Assembly (NCBI GenBank): GCA_001566295.1
Contig: KQ964247.1
Span: 2,418,001 to 2,482,000, forward strand
Direction: 5' to 3'
Length of the DNA: 64,000 bases
Origin: Microdochium bolleyi
Lineage: Eukaryota > Ascomycota > Sordariomycetes > Xylariales > Microdochiaceae
Shown here: positions 21,986 through 31,957 of the stretch, piece by piece
How the letters are laid out: each line of letters opens with the position of its first letter
Numbering within the stretch: position 1 is the stretch's first letter
Position numbers and translations under genes: made by a program
The notes under the pieces: generated by a model
Told to the model about the DNA's origin: nothing
The model's database searches: none
Seen by the model: the letters and a program-made list of their open reading frames with translations, nothing else

Positions 21986-23725
21986 CTACCAATTGTCAAA
22001 ATTGCCAAACCCGCCGGACTTGGCTTTCTTCTTGGCCGGCTCTTCCCAGGTGTCCAGATCCTCCTCTATGATCTCGTCCGCTGCTACTGGCGTGTGCTTG
22101 GCCATTGCGTCCTGCAGATACTTGCCGACCTTGCCTCCGCTGGCCCCTTGGTCGACCGTGCCGTCCGCCCGCACGCGCTTTCCCGTCCACGTGACTTTAT
22201 CATCCTCTGTGCCGCCGGTGCGTTCGATCTGGGCCTTTGTCTCGGCCTGCCTCTCCCGCTCGCCCTTCTGCTTCTGGAACTCCTCAAACGGGTCCAGGTA
22301 CACGACGACGTCCTTGATGAAGATCTTGTTCAGCGGCCGGTCGGACCCGTCCGTCTCGACGGCCTCCATCTTCGCTAGCGCGCCCATCCCGCCGACGACC
22401 TTGCCGAAGATGGTGTGTTTCCTGTCGAGGTGTGGCACGGGCCGGTACGTGATGAAGAATTGGCTCGAGTTGGTGTTTTTCCCTTTGTTCGCCATGCTCA
22501 GAATGCCCCGGGAGTCATGCACGTTGGGGCCCTCGAATTCGTCGTTGAAATTCTTGCCCCAGATGCTCGTGCCCCCTCTGCCCGTCCCGGACGGGTCGCC
22601 GCCCTGGATCATAAAGTTCTTGATGTTCCGGTGGAACGCGACGCCCTTGTAGTACCCCTTTTGCGCGAGCCGCGTGAAGTTCCACACCGCGCGGGGAGCG
22701 TACTCGGTCTGCAGCTCTATGTTGAGGTCGCCCAGGTTCGTCTCTATCCGGGCGTAGCCTTTTATCTTGACGCGCTTCGGTTTCAGCATGTACTCCTCGT
22801 CGCTGAGCAGGGCGCGCTCGCCACTGGTTTCGGGTGTCAGGCCTGTGCTGGTAAAACTCGCAGCCGCTCGGCCGGTCGTGTACGCTGCTGCGTTTTGCGC
22901 AAGCTTGCGGTCCTGGATCATGGACTGCCGCGGCGCGTTGCTCGCGGCTGTGAAGGACTTGGTGACGGCCTTTGACGAGCGGTTCACGTCGCCGCCGGCC
23001 TCGCGTTCCCTCCTGGCCTTCTCGACGGCCTCTTTCGCCCGCAGGACCTTGTCGCCGACCCTCCCAAGTGCGGCAATGTTGACATTGCCCTCCTTGCGCT
23101 CCTCTTCTTGCTCTCGTGTCAACAACGCGCCGTCAGCGCCGTCTTTCAGGTGTGCGAACTGGCTCAGGTCTCTGCTGGCCGCATTCTGCGGATCCTGCAG
23201 CGTGATGATGTCGGAGCGCACGAACGGCGTGTCGTCGAGCAGGTCCTGCCACAGCTTGGCCTTGATGTTCATGCGCTCGACCGTTTCCCACGCGAAGACG
23301 TTGGCGTAGGTGCCATGCCTGATCGCGACGATGTGCGTGTTGTCGGTGAAGACCTTGAACGTGACCGGGTCGATCAGGTCGCCCTTGCCGTCGCTCGCGG
23401 AGCCGTCGGCGGCTTTCGAGTCGGTGTCGGCGTTGCGCGCGAAGTTGAGCTTGATCAGATCCCGCGCGGCGAGAGGCTCGCCGTTGACGGGGTTCGTCTT
23501 GTGGTTCTCGAGCCACTTGGAGATGACCTCGACGTCGAAGATGGTGCCGTTGGCGGTGCAGACGGGGTTCTTGAACGGCTGGAGGCTCGCGGCGCAGAAG
23601 TTGAAGGGCAAGCGGCGGAAGGAACCGCCATTGTTGCGCGATCGCGCGCCTGTGCTCGCGGAGAAGGCGTCTGAGGATGACCACTCGGAGTGTGTGATGT
23701 AGAGCTTGTCGGTGTTCTTGCCCAT
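21986..23725 (-). CDS. cyp8: U-box cyclophilin PPIL2/Cyp8 (peptidyl-prolyl isomerase-like 2)
   Basis: PPIL2 is a nuclear cyclophilin with a divergent N-terminal U-box; it is linked to spliceosomes and ubiquitin ligation. One uninterrupted exon encodes 579 aa, a normal size. The ATG at 23725 gives MGKNTDKLYITHSEW, a family-typical start. U-box segments lie at about 37-95 (CAASLQPFKNPVCTANGTIFD) and 117-180 (DPVTFKVFTDNTHIVAI). A basic, charged linker follows. The cyclophilin domain spans about 325-480, with VAFHRNIKNFMIQGGDP, NTNSSQFFITYRPVPHLD and KHTIFGKVVGGM. The active-site Arg (FHR) is present; the residue matching CypA Trp121 is His, as the site varies in this family. The tail is acidic and lysine-rich and ends GGFGNFDNW. 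Confidence 0.96.
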   Translation of the reverse strand: MGKNTDKLYITHSEWSSSDAFSASTGARSRNNGGSFRRLPFNFCAASLQPFKNPVCTANGTIFDVEVISKWLENHKTNPVNGEPLAARDLIKLNFARNADTDSKAADGSASDGKGDLIDPVTFKVFTDNTHIVAIRHGTYANVFAWETVERMNIKAKLWQDLLDDTPFVRSDIITLQDPQNAASRDLSQFAHLKDGADGALLTREQEEERKEGNVNIAALGRVGDKVLRAKEAVEKARREREAGGDVNRSSKAVTKSFTAASNAPRQSMIQDRKLAQNAAAYTTGRAAASFTSTGLTPETSGERALLSDEEYMLKPKRVKIKGYARIETNLGDLNIELQTEYAPRAVWNFTRLAQKGYYKGVAFHRNIKNFMIQGGDPSGTGRGGTSIWGKNFNDEFEGPNVHDSRGILSMANKGKNTNSSQFFITYRPVPHLDRKHTIFGKVVGGMGALAKMEAVETDGSDRPLNKIFIKDVVVYLDPFEEFQKQKGERERQAETKAQIERTGGTEDDKVTWTGKRVRADGTVDQGASGGKVGKYLQDAMAKHTPVAADEIIEEDLDTWEEPAKKKAKSGGFGNFDNW

Positions 23726-24508
23726 GATGGACTTGACGTCGCGAATCCGCGAGTTGTCGGCAGTGAAATTAATTCGACTATGCGGCGAGGGAACTTGAAA
23801 ACCAGAACGCGCCGCGCAATCGGGTATCTTGTCGAGTCAGAGTAGTGTACAGCGTCCTTCTATGGGTGTCGCAACGAGTTTGGAAATGCGGAATGCGCCT
23901 GATGACGACGGAATCAATTGAAATGTTATCTTATCGACAGGACCCTTGCGGAAGCGGCTCTGCAGTAGCGGCAGTACTTGCAGGATACTTGTCAGACAAG
24001 GGGTTGCGCGGCAACGTTTGCGCCATCCAAGGCTCGTCCCCCCTTGTGCTGGGCCGTTGGTGACGGATACGTCGGCCCTGGTTAAGTACTTAAGTACCAT
24101 CGAGGTCCCTACCCCCGGACGCATGCGACCCCACAGCGACGTGCTGTAGAGCTACATCAGTACTGTACACATTGCGCTGCCTGTAGCCTTAGAGCTCGCC
24201 GAGACTCCAACAACGACGAACCCGAAGACTGCCTTCTTCCGGACACCCAACCGCAGTCTGTCGCCCGGGAAGTAACGAATCGCCCTGACTTTGCGAGCCG
24301 AAGCTACGACGGACCACTCGCCACTCCCATCTCTCCCGAATCCTCGGTTGGCCGCTTTGTTTGCTCGGCCTCCTTCGACAAGTGCAGCAACGACCCAGCC
24401 TTGCGCCAGGCCGTACGGCGACGCCCATATCTCGAGACCTCACGGCAGGCTGCCTGCCTGGACCCGTCCTGAAACAACACCACGAGTTCCGCTTCGACGT
24501 CCCACAAG
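23726..24508. promoter_or_regulatory. bidirectional promoter region, PPIL2 / PTM1-like
   Basis: The 783 bp between divergent start codons hold no supported gene. They include two overlapping perfect 12-bp palindromes, TTAAGTACTTAA (24082-24093) and GTACTTAAGTAC (24086-24097), which could be a dimeric factor site. Core promoter elements cannot be defined by eye. Confidence 0.45.
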
Positions 24509-26550
24509 ATGCGGTCCTCATGGTCCTCGAGCTTGCTGCTGCTTTCGGGGCTGTTGGCGTGGACTGCACAGGCTATAGAAGTCCAGCTAGTGCGTTTGCA
24601 ACCAGGCACACGATCTCCCGGAACCTCCCTGCTGATACACCCTCTTGCTCTTTAGGATCACACCGAAGACAATAGGCAAAAATGCCAAGGTTCGTGGCCT
24701 TCCTCTGCGCCGGGAGTGCGCTGCTCAGGAGTTCCCCTGACACAGCTTGGGCTAACGTGCAACACCAGGCATGTACGACCGCGGAGACTGGGGCGGTCCA
24801 GTCGACCCTTTCATCCTTGCCGAGTTCCCCAACATCACAGTCGAGGGCGACGCCGACCCCATCGTCAGCTTAATCATCTTTGAGTGGAAGGACGAGTGGC
24901 TCATTGGTGCGGAAGGAAGCTCGGTATAGACAATATTGCTTTCCCTGGTCGTGAGCAGCACACTGACCTTTTCCGTCTAGAAGGAGCTCATCTGCGATCC
25001 CGAAAATGTTGCCAACGGCCTCTGCGTGGAAGGGGACATCGGGAAATGGATCCTCGCACCCAACGCCACCACTAAATCTACAAGCCCGCTCTTGACACAG
25101 GCTATCCACCTCAAGTCTTCCGTGCCGATAAATTACCCTATCAAGAAGACAGGGTACTACTGTGTCGCGGCGTACGGGTATTCTGCGAAGGAGTTTATGG
25201 GTGTCGTTGAGTTCCGCGAGGCTTACGGCGAACTTCCTGCCACCCAGATCCCGAAGCTGCCATTCTACGGTGGCATCACTATTCTCTACGCTATTGTTGT
25301 CGTGTATGTCCACATCAAGCCCAATGCCCTGGCTCTCTTGCTAACTGCCCGTTTAAGCTTCTGGGGCTTTCTCTACTACCAGCACCGTTACGATATTTGT
25401 GAGTAACCTCCTACAGGGTATTAGGTTCTGTGCTAATATAACGCCTCGCAGTACCTGTCCAAAACTACATCACTGCGATTCTGGTGTTCCTGGTCGTCGA
25501 GATGCTAATGACCTGGGGCTTTTACGGTATGTTCAACCCTTGAACTTCAACGTGGTGTATGGACTGATCGTCTAATTCCTCGCAGACTTCCTGAACCGTC
25601 ACGGCTCAAACATTGGCGCAAAAGTGCTGCTCGTCGTTGTGGCGATCCTCAACGCTTTCCGCAATTCGTTCTCTTTCTTCCTGCTACTCATCGTGTGCAT
25701 GGGATACGGTGTTGTCAAGCCTTCGCTCGGCCAGACGATGGTCTACGTCCGCTGGCTCGCCATTGCTCACTTCGTCTTCGGCCTCGCCTACGCCGTCACA
25801 AGTTTGATCCTGCCACCCGACGCCGCCAGCCCCTTCCTGCTCCTCGTTGTGCTTCCCCTCGCAGGTACTCTGACCGGCTTCTACGTGTGGACACTCAACT
25901 CGCTCAACTTCACCCTCAAGGACCTGCGTGAGCGCAAGCAGCACGTCAAGGAGAGCATGTACAAGAAGCTATGGTGGTGCATCCTCACTAGCATCCTCGT
26001 CATCTTCGGGTTCTTCTTCTTCAACTCGTTTACCTTCGCCACGGCCTCTTCCCCGGACTTTGTTCCCTTCCACTGGAAGTCGCGCTGGTTCGTGCTCGAC
26101 GGCTGGCTCAACCTCGTCTACTTCGCGGACGTCGCCTGGGTCGCATATGTTTGGCGCCCCACGGCAAACAACCGGCGCTTTGCCATGTCTGACGAGATCG
26201 CTCAGGACGAGAACGGCGAATTTGAGTTCGCCGACATTGGCGCGCCCGACGACTCTGATGACGACGAGGAGGCCAATGTCGGCACTAAGCCCCAGGCAGC
26301 TTCGACTACTGCCGCAAACTCTGCTCCTAATGGCGCCTCTGCGTCTGCTGGTGCCGCCACCGCTACGGCCGGCGCGTCATCGACCCGAGCTGGTGGAGCG
26401 GCGGCGGCGCATAGAGCGGCTGTGTCTCCGCGGGACTCTTTCGAGGACGGCGAGACGATATTCGCGGTCGGTGAGGATGGAGACAAGTTCAGCGACGATG
26501 ATGACGACGATGATTCTGGGGAGGACCAGAAGCTTGTCAAGAAGAAGTAG
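24509..26550 (+). CDS. PTM1/TMEM87-type seven-TM (lung seven-transmembrane receptor family) protein
   Basis: Family members are Golgi or endosomal membrane proteins with an N-terminal luminal domain and seven TM helices. Seven exons: 24509-24589, 24656-24689, 24769-24923, 24981-25303, 25358-25398, 25452-25526 and 25586-26550; 1674 nt, 557 aa. The ATG at 24509 opens a signal peptide (SSLLLLSGLLAWTAQA). The luminal part holds DNRQKCQGMYDRGDWGG, two Cys, and KTGYYCVAAYG. Seven hydrophobic helices follow, from PFYGGITILYAIVVV to WLNLVYFADVAWVAYVW near 26130. The cytosolic tail is acidic and Ala-rich and ends in a run of Asp and then KKK. The 34-nt second exon is needed to join the signal peptide to the luminal domain. 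All junctions keep phase. Confidence 0.93.
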
Positions 26551-26886
26551 GTGCTTGTTGTTGCCAGTGATGTCAATTCCTGGCGTGTATTAGAAGAATG
26601 AGACGGGCGAGATGAGGTTCAGAGCAGGAACATCTACCGGCGGTTTTCGACTGACATTAGCATTGTGGAAACGGGGCATCTTGTAGAATGAGGATAGTCT
26701 TTGAATGATTCTGTGGAAGCCACATGAGCGTGTCCTTTTGGTTTCGTAAGGGACAATCAGTAATATGTTATATCTACACATACGGCCTGAGACAATATTA
26801 CATAGTGGTACATGTTCTCACAACATTCAGTGACCTCCCACTCAATACAGAGCCACATTCTATCTCCTCTTCCAACCTCGAATGCT
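26551..26886. other. convergent intergenic region
   Basis: A tail-to-tail gap between the PTM1-like gene (plus) and NDUFAF7 (minus). It is AT-richer than its surroundings and holds no supported gene, fitting two 3' untranslated regions. Confidence 0.6.
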
Positions 26887-28569
26887 CTAGGCAGTCACGT
26901 CGCCACCGAAACCGACTGGTCGCCGGCGCCCGTCATTCTCAGGCAAGATTGCCAGGGCCTTGTAGACCTTGCCCATGCCGCCCGGCCCACGGTCGACGAG
27001 ACGCTTCCAGGCCTTCTCAATCTCCTTGGCACGCTCGGGGCTAGTCTTTTTGGCCAGCATTGATGCGCGTTCCGAGATGCCCATGGCCTCAAGAAACGCG
27101 GCCTGGGTAACGGGGCCGTGGATCTCGACCCCCTCGCTGGCGTTGAGCGCAGCCTCGGCCAGGCCCATAAAGTCGACGTCCACGCTGAGATCGACGAGCC
27201 CGGGCTCGGAGAACGGGCTGACGCGCTTGTGCTGCCGAATGCCTCGCAGCGAGTTGATCGGGATTGTGTCGAGCGGGCCGTAGTCGAGAACCAGCGCCGC
27301 GCCGCTGGGCTTGGGCTTGGGCTGCTTCGCAGAACCGCCGATGCGCGCGGCGAACTCGGACGCGTACAGGCTGGCATCTGGGCAGACCTCGATGAGGGCG
27401 TGGTCTGTGTTCTTGAGCGCCTTGTAGCGTGGCGACATGTCAGGCAGGTACTTGGAGTGTTTCGTGACTGACGGGCTGAGCGTCATCTGGAACTCGGGCA
27501 CGGGCGCGTGCTGCTCTGACTTTGGCGTGCCAAGATCGGCGTGCGTGGTGCCCTCGGGCACGGGAGACACGACCATTTCTCTCCATTGGAAGCCGCCGCC
27601 GTTTGCGTCCTTAGACTTGTCTAGGACCGCGGCTGATATTGGAGGCTCCTGTTCCGATTGCTGGGTCTTGTCGGTGTCCGGTTTGGGCTTCACCGGCGCT
27701 GGGACATTGACGACCTGGAATGCATGAATAGGCAGCGCATCGAAGAATTCGTGTGCCACGATAAAGGGTGCCTTGTCTGCAGACTGTGGCACTCCCTTGA
27801 TGGTCTCTGCCCAGATCACGGGCACGTTGAGGTACTTGCTGGTGCTGCGCCAGCCGGCCTCGGTCTTCTCCATCACGGCGTCCTTACCGCACAGCAGGTT
27901 CTTTTGAGTCTCGCGTAGTTCCTTGCTGGCTTCTACCATGTAGATGGCCTCAACGCTCTTGGCGAGTGCGGGAAAGTTCTTGATGGTCTGTGACATTGTG
28001 AGTAATGGTGAACAATCGTCCCTCGCGTGTATACAGATGAGATAGCAGACACGTACTCGTAGCATGTCGTCCATCAGAGTGCCTCTGCCTGGGCCAACCT
28101 CGATGAGCTCGACGCCTTTGGGCTTGCCCTGGGACATCCACTCTGCAACGAACCAGATGCCAATGAGCTCGCCAAAGACCTGGGAGATCTCGGGCGAGGT
28201 GATGAAGTCGCCCCGCTGGCCGAACTGGTCCCGCCCTTGCTCGATGGCGCCGGTGTAGTAGCCACCAACATCCGCAGTCAGACACATCCGCATGTAGCTC
28301 GCCAGTGGCACCGGTCCTGTCATCTAGCACAGCATCGTGGGGTGAGCTTTGCAGGCCCAAATGTACTTTTTGGGAAGGGAACAAACATTGATGGCTTCGG
28401 TGAGCTGCTTTGCGAGCGGCGTGGTCCACTTCCTCTCCTCATCCTTCCTGGGCGCAGTCGTGGACAGTCCGCGCAGCAAGCTCCGGCGCAATGCACATGG
28501 TGAAGCCGGGGATGCATGATGGAGGTTTCTAGCCCCGAGAGACATACTCCTCGCCAGGCTCAACTTCAT
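26887..28569 (-). CDS. NDUFAF7/MidA arginine methyltransferase, complex I assembly factor
   Basis: NDUFAF7 symmetrically dimethylates an arginine of the 49-kDa (NDUFS2) subunit early in mitochondrial complex I assembly. Three exons: 28387-28569, 28057-28323 and 26887-27987; 1551 nt, 516 aa. The N-terminus (MKLSLARSMSLGARNLHHAS, then an Arg-rich stretch) is a mitochondrial presequence. SAM-domain features are YYTGAIEQGRDQFGQRGDFI, TSPEISQVFGELIGIWF, the motif I ELIEVGPGRGTLMDDMLR, and AHEFFDALPIHAFQ. The C-terminal part includes LVLDYGP and PGLVDLSVDVDF. Intron 2 (27988-28056, 69 nt) has no stop in frame, so retention would insert 23 residues. It shares an upstream region with the CDK gene. 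Confidence 0.94.
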
Positions 28570-29015
28570 GGTGTCTGCAGTCTTTCCGTGCGTTTTATCT
28601 TTCAGTCATTGTTGGTGTCGAGCGTCTGGCGTTGAATATCAAAACTTCGATGACAGCAAGCATTATGCGGGATAGTTTTTAGCGTGGTTGCGGAGCTCCA
28701 GAGCTCCCCTGCCTGAGACCCTGGTTGCACCTTCCGCGCCGCCGCTCACGCTGTTCCGCAACCCGCAAAATGTTGACTTTGACATCATCTTTGAAGCAAC
28801 AACACCACAATCCGCACCCACGCTTCCCCCGACTTCGACGAGGCTCCCCGCGACCTTCAGGCCGGTCCCAGATAGCCCGCTCGCTTTTGCTACGAACAGG
28901 CGCCTCTGACAACCTCAATCGCTCTCTCAACACATCGTCAAGAATCTGACCGCAACCCATTGTGCTGGTCACTCCCTGGATAAATCGGCTCGGGTAGTCG
29001 CGCACGTCTGCAGAC
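28570..29015. promoter_or_regulatory. bidirectional promoter region, NDUFAF7 / CDK
   Basis: The 446 bp between the divergent start codons contain no supported gene and must serve both promoters. Short open frames here look incidental. Confidence 0.45.
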
Positions 29016-30479
29016 ATGGCTGGCGCGTCGCGATGGGCGGACACAGAGGAGGACGCCGCCGCCGACGCCCGGCTGAAGAAGGAGAAGGCCGAGAAGAAGC
29101 GGCTCAAGGCAGAAAAGGCCCGTAAGGCAGAGGAGGAGAAGGCACTTCAACAGCGAGAAGAAGAAGCGCGGCAGCGCGCGATACAAGAGCGTCACAAAGC
29201 ACAACAAGAGGATCAACAACAGCATGATGGGCGACCGCCGGCAAAACGGCGGCGACTGACCCCCGATCCGCCGACGACGCAGCAAAAAAAACTGCAAGGC
29301 GGCGCGGCTCAAGATGGAGATACAGAAGAAGAGGCCGCGAAGCTGCTGCGCTTCGAGGGCGGCAGCTGGAACAAGTCCCGCAGTGTTGAGAACTACGACA
29401 AGCTCAACGACATCGAGGAGGGCGCATACGGCTGGGTCGCGCGCGCAAAGGAGGTCAAGACAGGCAGAGTCGTCGCGCTGAAGCGGCTCAAGATCGACCC
29501 AAAGGATCGTGTAGGCTTGCCCGAGACGGGGCTGCGCGAGATACAGATCCTCAAGGACTGTAGCCACCGCAACGTCGTAGAGCTGCACGAGGTCGTGGTC
29601 GGGGATGACACTAGCCGGATTGAGAACATCTTCCTTGTTCTCGAGTTCCTGGAGCACGATCTCAAGTCCGTCCTCGAGGACATGCCCGAGCCATTCCTCG
29701 CTTCCGAGATCAAGACACTGCTGTTGCAGCTCGGCAGTGGCGTACGGTACCTTCACGACAACTGGATCCTACATCGCGACCTCAAAACGTCAAACTTACT
29801 ACTCAACAACCGGGGCCAACTCAAGATCGCAGACTTCGGCATGGCGCGGTACGTCGGCGACCCGCCGCCCCCGAAACTCACACAGCTCGTTGTGACCTTG
29901 TGGTACCGCTCCCCCGAGCTGCTCCTGGGCTGCAAGACGTACGGCGCGAGCGTGGACATGTGGAGCGTGGGTTGCATCTTTGGCGAGCTGCTTACCCGCG
30001 AGCCCTTGCTCCAGGGCACAAACGAGGTCGACGAGCTGACCAAGATCTTCGAGCTCTGCGGCACGCCCACGGACGACTCCTGGCCCGGATTCCGCCGCCT
30101 GCCCAACGCGCGGTCCCTCAAGGTCCCGCCCCGCTCGTCCTCCACGGCGGCCTTGATCCGCGCCAAGTTCCCGCTCCTCACATCTGCGGGCAGCGCGCTG
30201 CTGAGCAGCCTCCTGTCGCTGAACCCGGACAGCCGGCCCACGGCCAAGCAGATGCTCCAGCACGAGTACTTCCGGCAGGACCCGAAACCCAAGCACGAGG
30301 CCATGTTCCCAACATTCCCCAGCAAGGCGGGTCAGGAGCGCCGGCGCCGGCGCGAGACGCCGAATGCCCCCGGGAGAGGGCAGGCCGCGGCTGATCTGGG
30401 CAGCGTGGACTTCAGCGGGATCTTCGCGGGGCGGGAGAAGGAGGAGCGGGGAGGGGGGTTCTCGCTGCGCATGGTGTAG
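29016..30479 (+). CDS. CDK10/CDK11 (PITSLRE)-type cyclin-dependent kinase
   Basis: This kinase group acts with L-type cyclins in transcription and pre-mRNA processing. The gene has no intron and encodes 487 aa from ATG 29016 (MAGASRWADTEEDA). Residues 18-70 are a Lys/Glu-rich coiled coil, followed by a basic nuclear signal (PPAKRRR, 74-80). The kinase domain begins near 127: glycine loop EEGAYGWV (134-141), Lys156 in VALKRLK, the PSTAIRE-position helix PETGLREI (169-176), HRDLKTSNLLL (253-263), DFG (273-275), and the activation segment TLWYRSPELLLG. The PSTAIRE-like sequence is closer to PITSLRE/PISSLRE kinases than to Cdk1. The tail is Arg-rich and ends GGGFSLRMV. Catalytic residues are intact. 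Confidence 0.93.
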   Translation: MAGASRWADTEEDAAADARLKKEKAEKKRLKAEKARKAEEEKALQQREEEARQRAIQERHKAQQEDQQQHDGRPPAKRRRLTPDPPTTQQKKLQGGAAQDGDTEEEAAKLLRFEGGSWNKSRSVENYDKLNDIEEGAYGWVARAKEVKTGRVVALKRLKIDPKDRVGLPETGLREIQILKDCSHRNVVELHEVVVGDDTSRIENIFLVLEFLEHDLKSVLEDMPEPFLASEIKTLLLQLGSGVRYLHDNWILHRDLKTSNLLLNNRGQLKIADFGMARYVGDPPPPKLTQLVVTLWYRSPELLLGCKTYGASVDMWSVGCIFGELLTREPLLQGTNEVDELTKIFELCGTPTDDSWPGFRRLPNARSLKVPPRSSSTAALIRAKFPLLTSAGSALLSSLLSLNPDSRPTAKQMLQHEYFRQDPKPKHEAMFPTFPSKAGQERRRRRETPNAPGRGQAAADLGSVDFSGIFAGREKEERGGGFSLRMV

Positions 30480-31034
30480 GTGGTAGCAATGACAAAATGC
30501 CAAGTCAAGAAGCGAGCATGTCTTTGGAGCATTAGCGACTTCATATACACTTTTTATCAAGATACGCCGGACAAATACAAGAGTACAGAATACAGGCTCG
30601 AAAGATCTGAGCTACCGATCAAGACGTGCTGAGATATCATTAATTAGATAAAGACTCTGGAAGTAGCCTATGTGTATCGTGCCAAGAGAGAACATGACAG
30701 TCAGAAGCCGCGACAGGCCGATCTTAACTCGCCCACATTTCCTGCAAATCACAAACCTACACTGAACACAGGACTCGCTCGGCCTATACTGCAGTGACAC
30801 CCTCTAAATCAAATCCTCCAGGAAGAACCAAATGATGTTGCTAGATCCCCAACGCCTACTCGTGACCTCGAACATCGCAGCTGCCACTACTGCAAAGAAT
30901 GCTCCAGAGGTGGCGTCCGTAGATGCAGTCTGAAAATGAATGTACTCCGATTTTGATGTCGACTTCGGGCCGAAAATGTGAATTATATGCTCCAAATTGG
31001 TAACTCTCAAGACCATGCGTTCAGCACCAAGAAA
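30480..31034. other. convergent intergenic region
   Basis: A tail-to-tail gap between the CDK gene (plus) and the DUF7137 gene (minus), AT-richer than the flanks. No supported gene; probably 3' untranslated regions. Confidence 0.6.
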
Positions 31035-31957
31035 TCATAGCAGCGCCTCGAATCCACCCACGAACCAGGTGAAGCTGAGGACTGTGATGATGCTCATGGT
31101 CGTGGCAAACCCAACAGCTGTGCGCTCGAGCTTGCCGTTGGCAGCGCCGCACGTCACGCACTGGAAACCCGCGTCGAGATCCTGGTATGGCTGTTTGGCG
31201 TAGAGCCCAAAGACGAATTGGGAGAACGGCGCGAGATAGCCGGAGTCTGCCATATCGGTCGGGGACGAGCTTGAGTCATAGACGATGAGCGTGTACTTCT
31301 CCGTGAGCAGACGGTTCGAGACAGCAGTAGCAGCATAGTCGGCATGATCCCACGTGAGTGTCTGGGGCGATTTGTAGGTCATGTTCTGCGTCAGGGTGAT
31401 GGTCTGCGACGCGACTGAGCAGCTCACGAGGACGTCGACGGCAGTTGGGGTGCCCTGTATCGACGTGTAATTCCAGACCCAGGTCGCAGCGGTGCCCTCG
31501 ATCTTGTACAGCGGCATGCCAAGTGCGGCGGACGGTGTGACCATGGTGGCGCCACCGGCGGGATCCACAGGGTTAAACATCTGCTTGGTCTTGGTCGAAG
31601 TTCCGTTGGTCGGCCGCCCGCTGCCCTTGATGGTGCCGCTTGACCCCGTAGGATCGGCGCCGCCAGTGTTGAGGTCTGTGGTGATGGGGCCCTTGTTGGT
31701 GTTGGTGGCTGTCGCTGGCTTCCCAGTCACTGACTGCGACGCTGGCGGGTTTGTCGGCTGAGGGCCATTTGTGGGGGCTGTACGAGAAAAGGTTGTTAGA
31801 GATGATTCCGTTCGAATAACAGTGACGCATAGAGACCAGCTCGATACTCACTTGTGTCTTGCCTCCGGACGACAACGGCGTCAACGTCCGGCAAGATGTT
31901 TGGCCATGCGAGCGCCGAGCCGAGGGCAAGGGCCATTGTGAAGATCTGGGACCTCAT
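31035..31957 (-). CDS. fungal membrane protein of the DUF7137 type
   Basis: Function is unknown; the family is fungal and extracytoplasmic with one C-terminal anchor. Two exons: 31852-31957 and 31035-31777; 849 nt, 282 aa. The ATG at 31957 opens a signal peptide (MALALGSALA). A Thr/Pro/Gly-rich linker follows (about 35-85). The folded part contains FNPVDPAGGATMVTPSA, YKIEGTAATWVWNYTSI, a Cys in LVSCSVASQTITLTQNMTY, and the paired FQCVTCGAANGKLERTA. The last helix (SIITVLSFTWFVGGFEALL) is a TM anchor. The intron (31778-31851) has a canonical GTGAGT donor. Several N-glycosylation sequons (NYT, NMT) fit a secreted topology. Confidence 0.88.
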
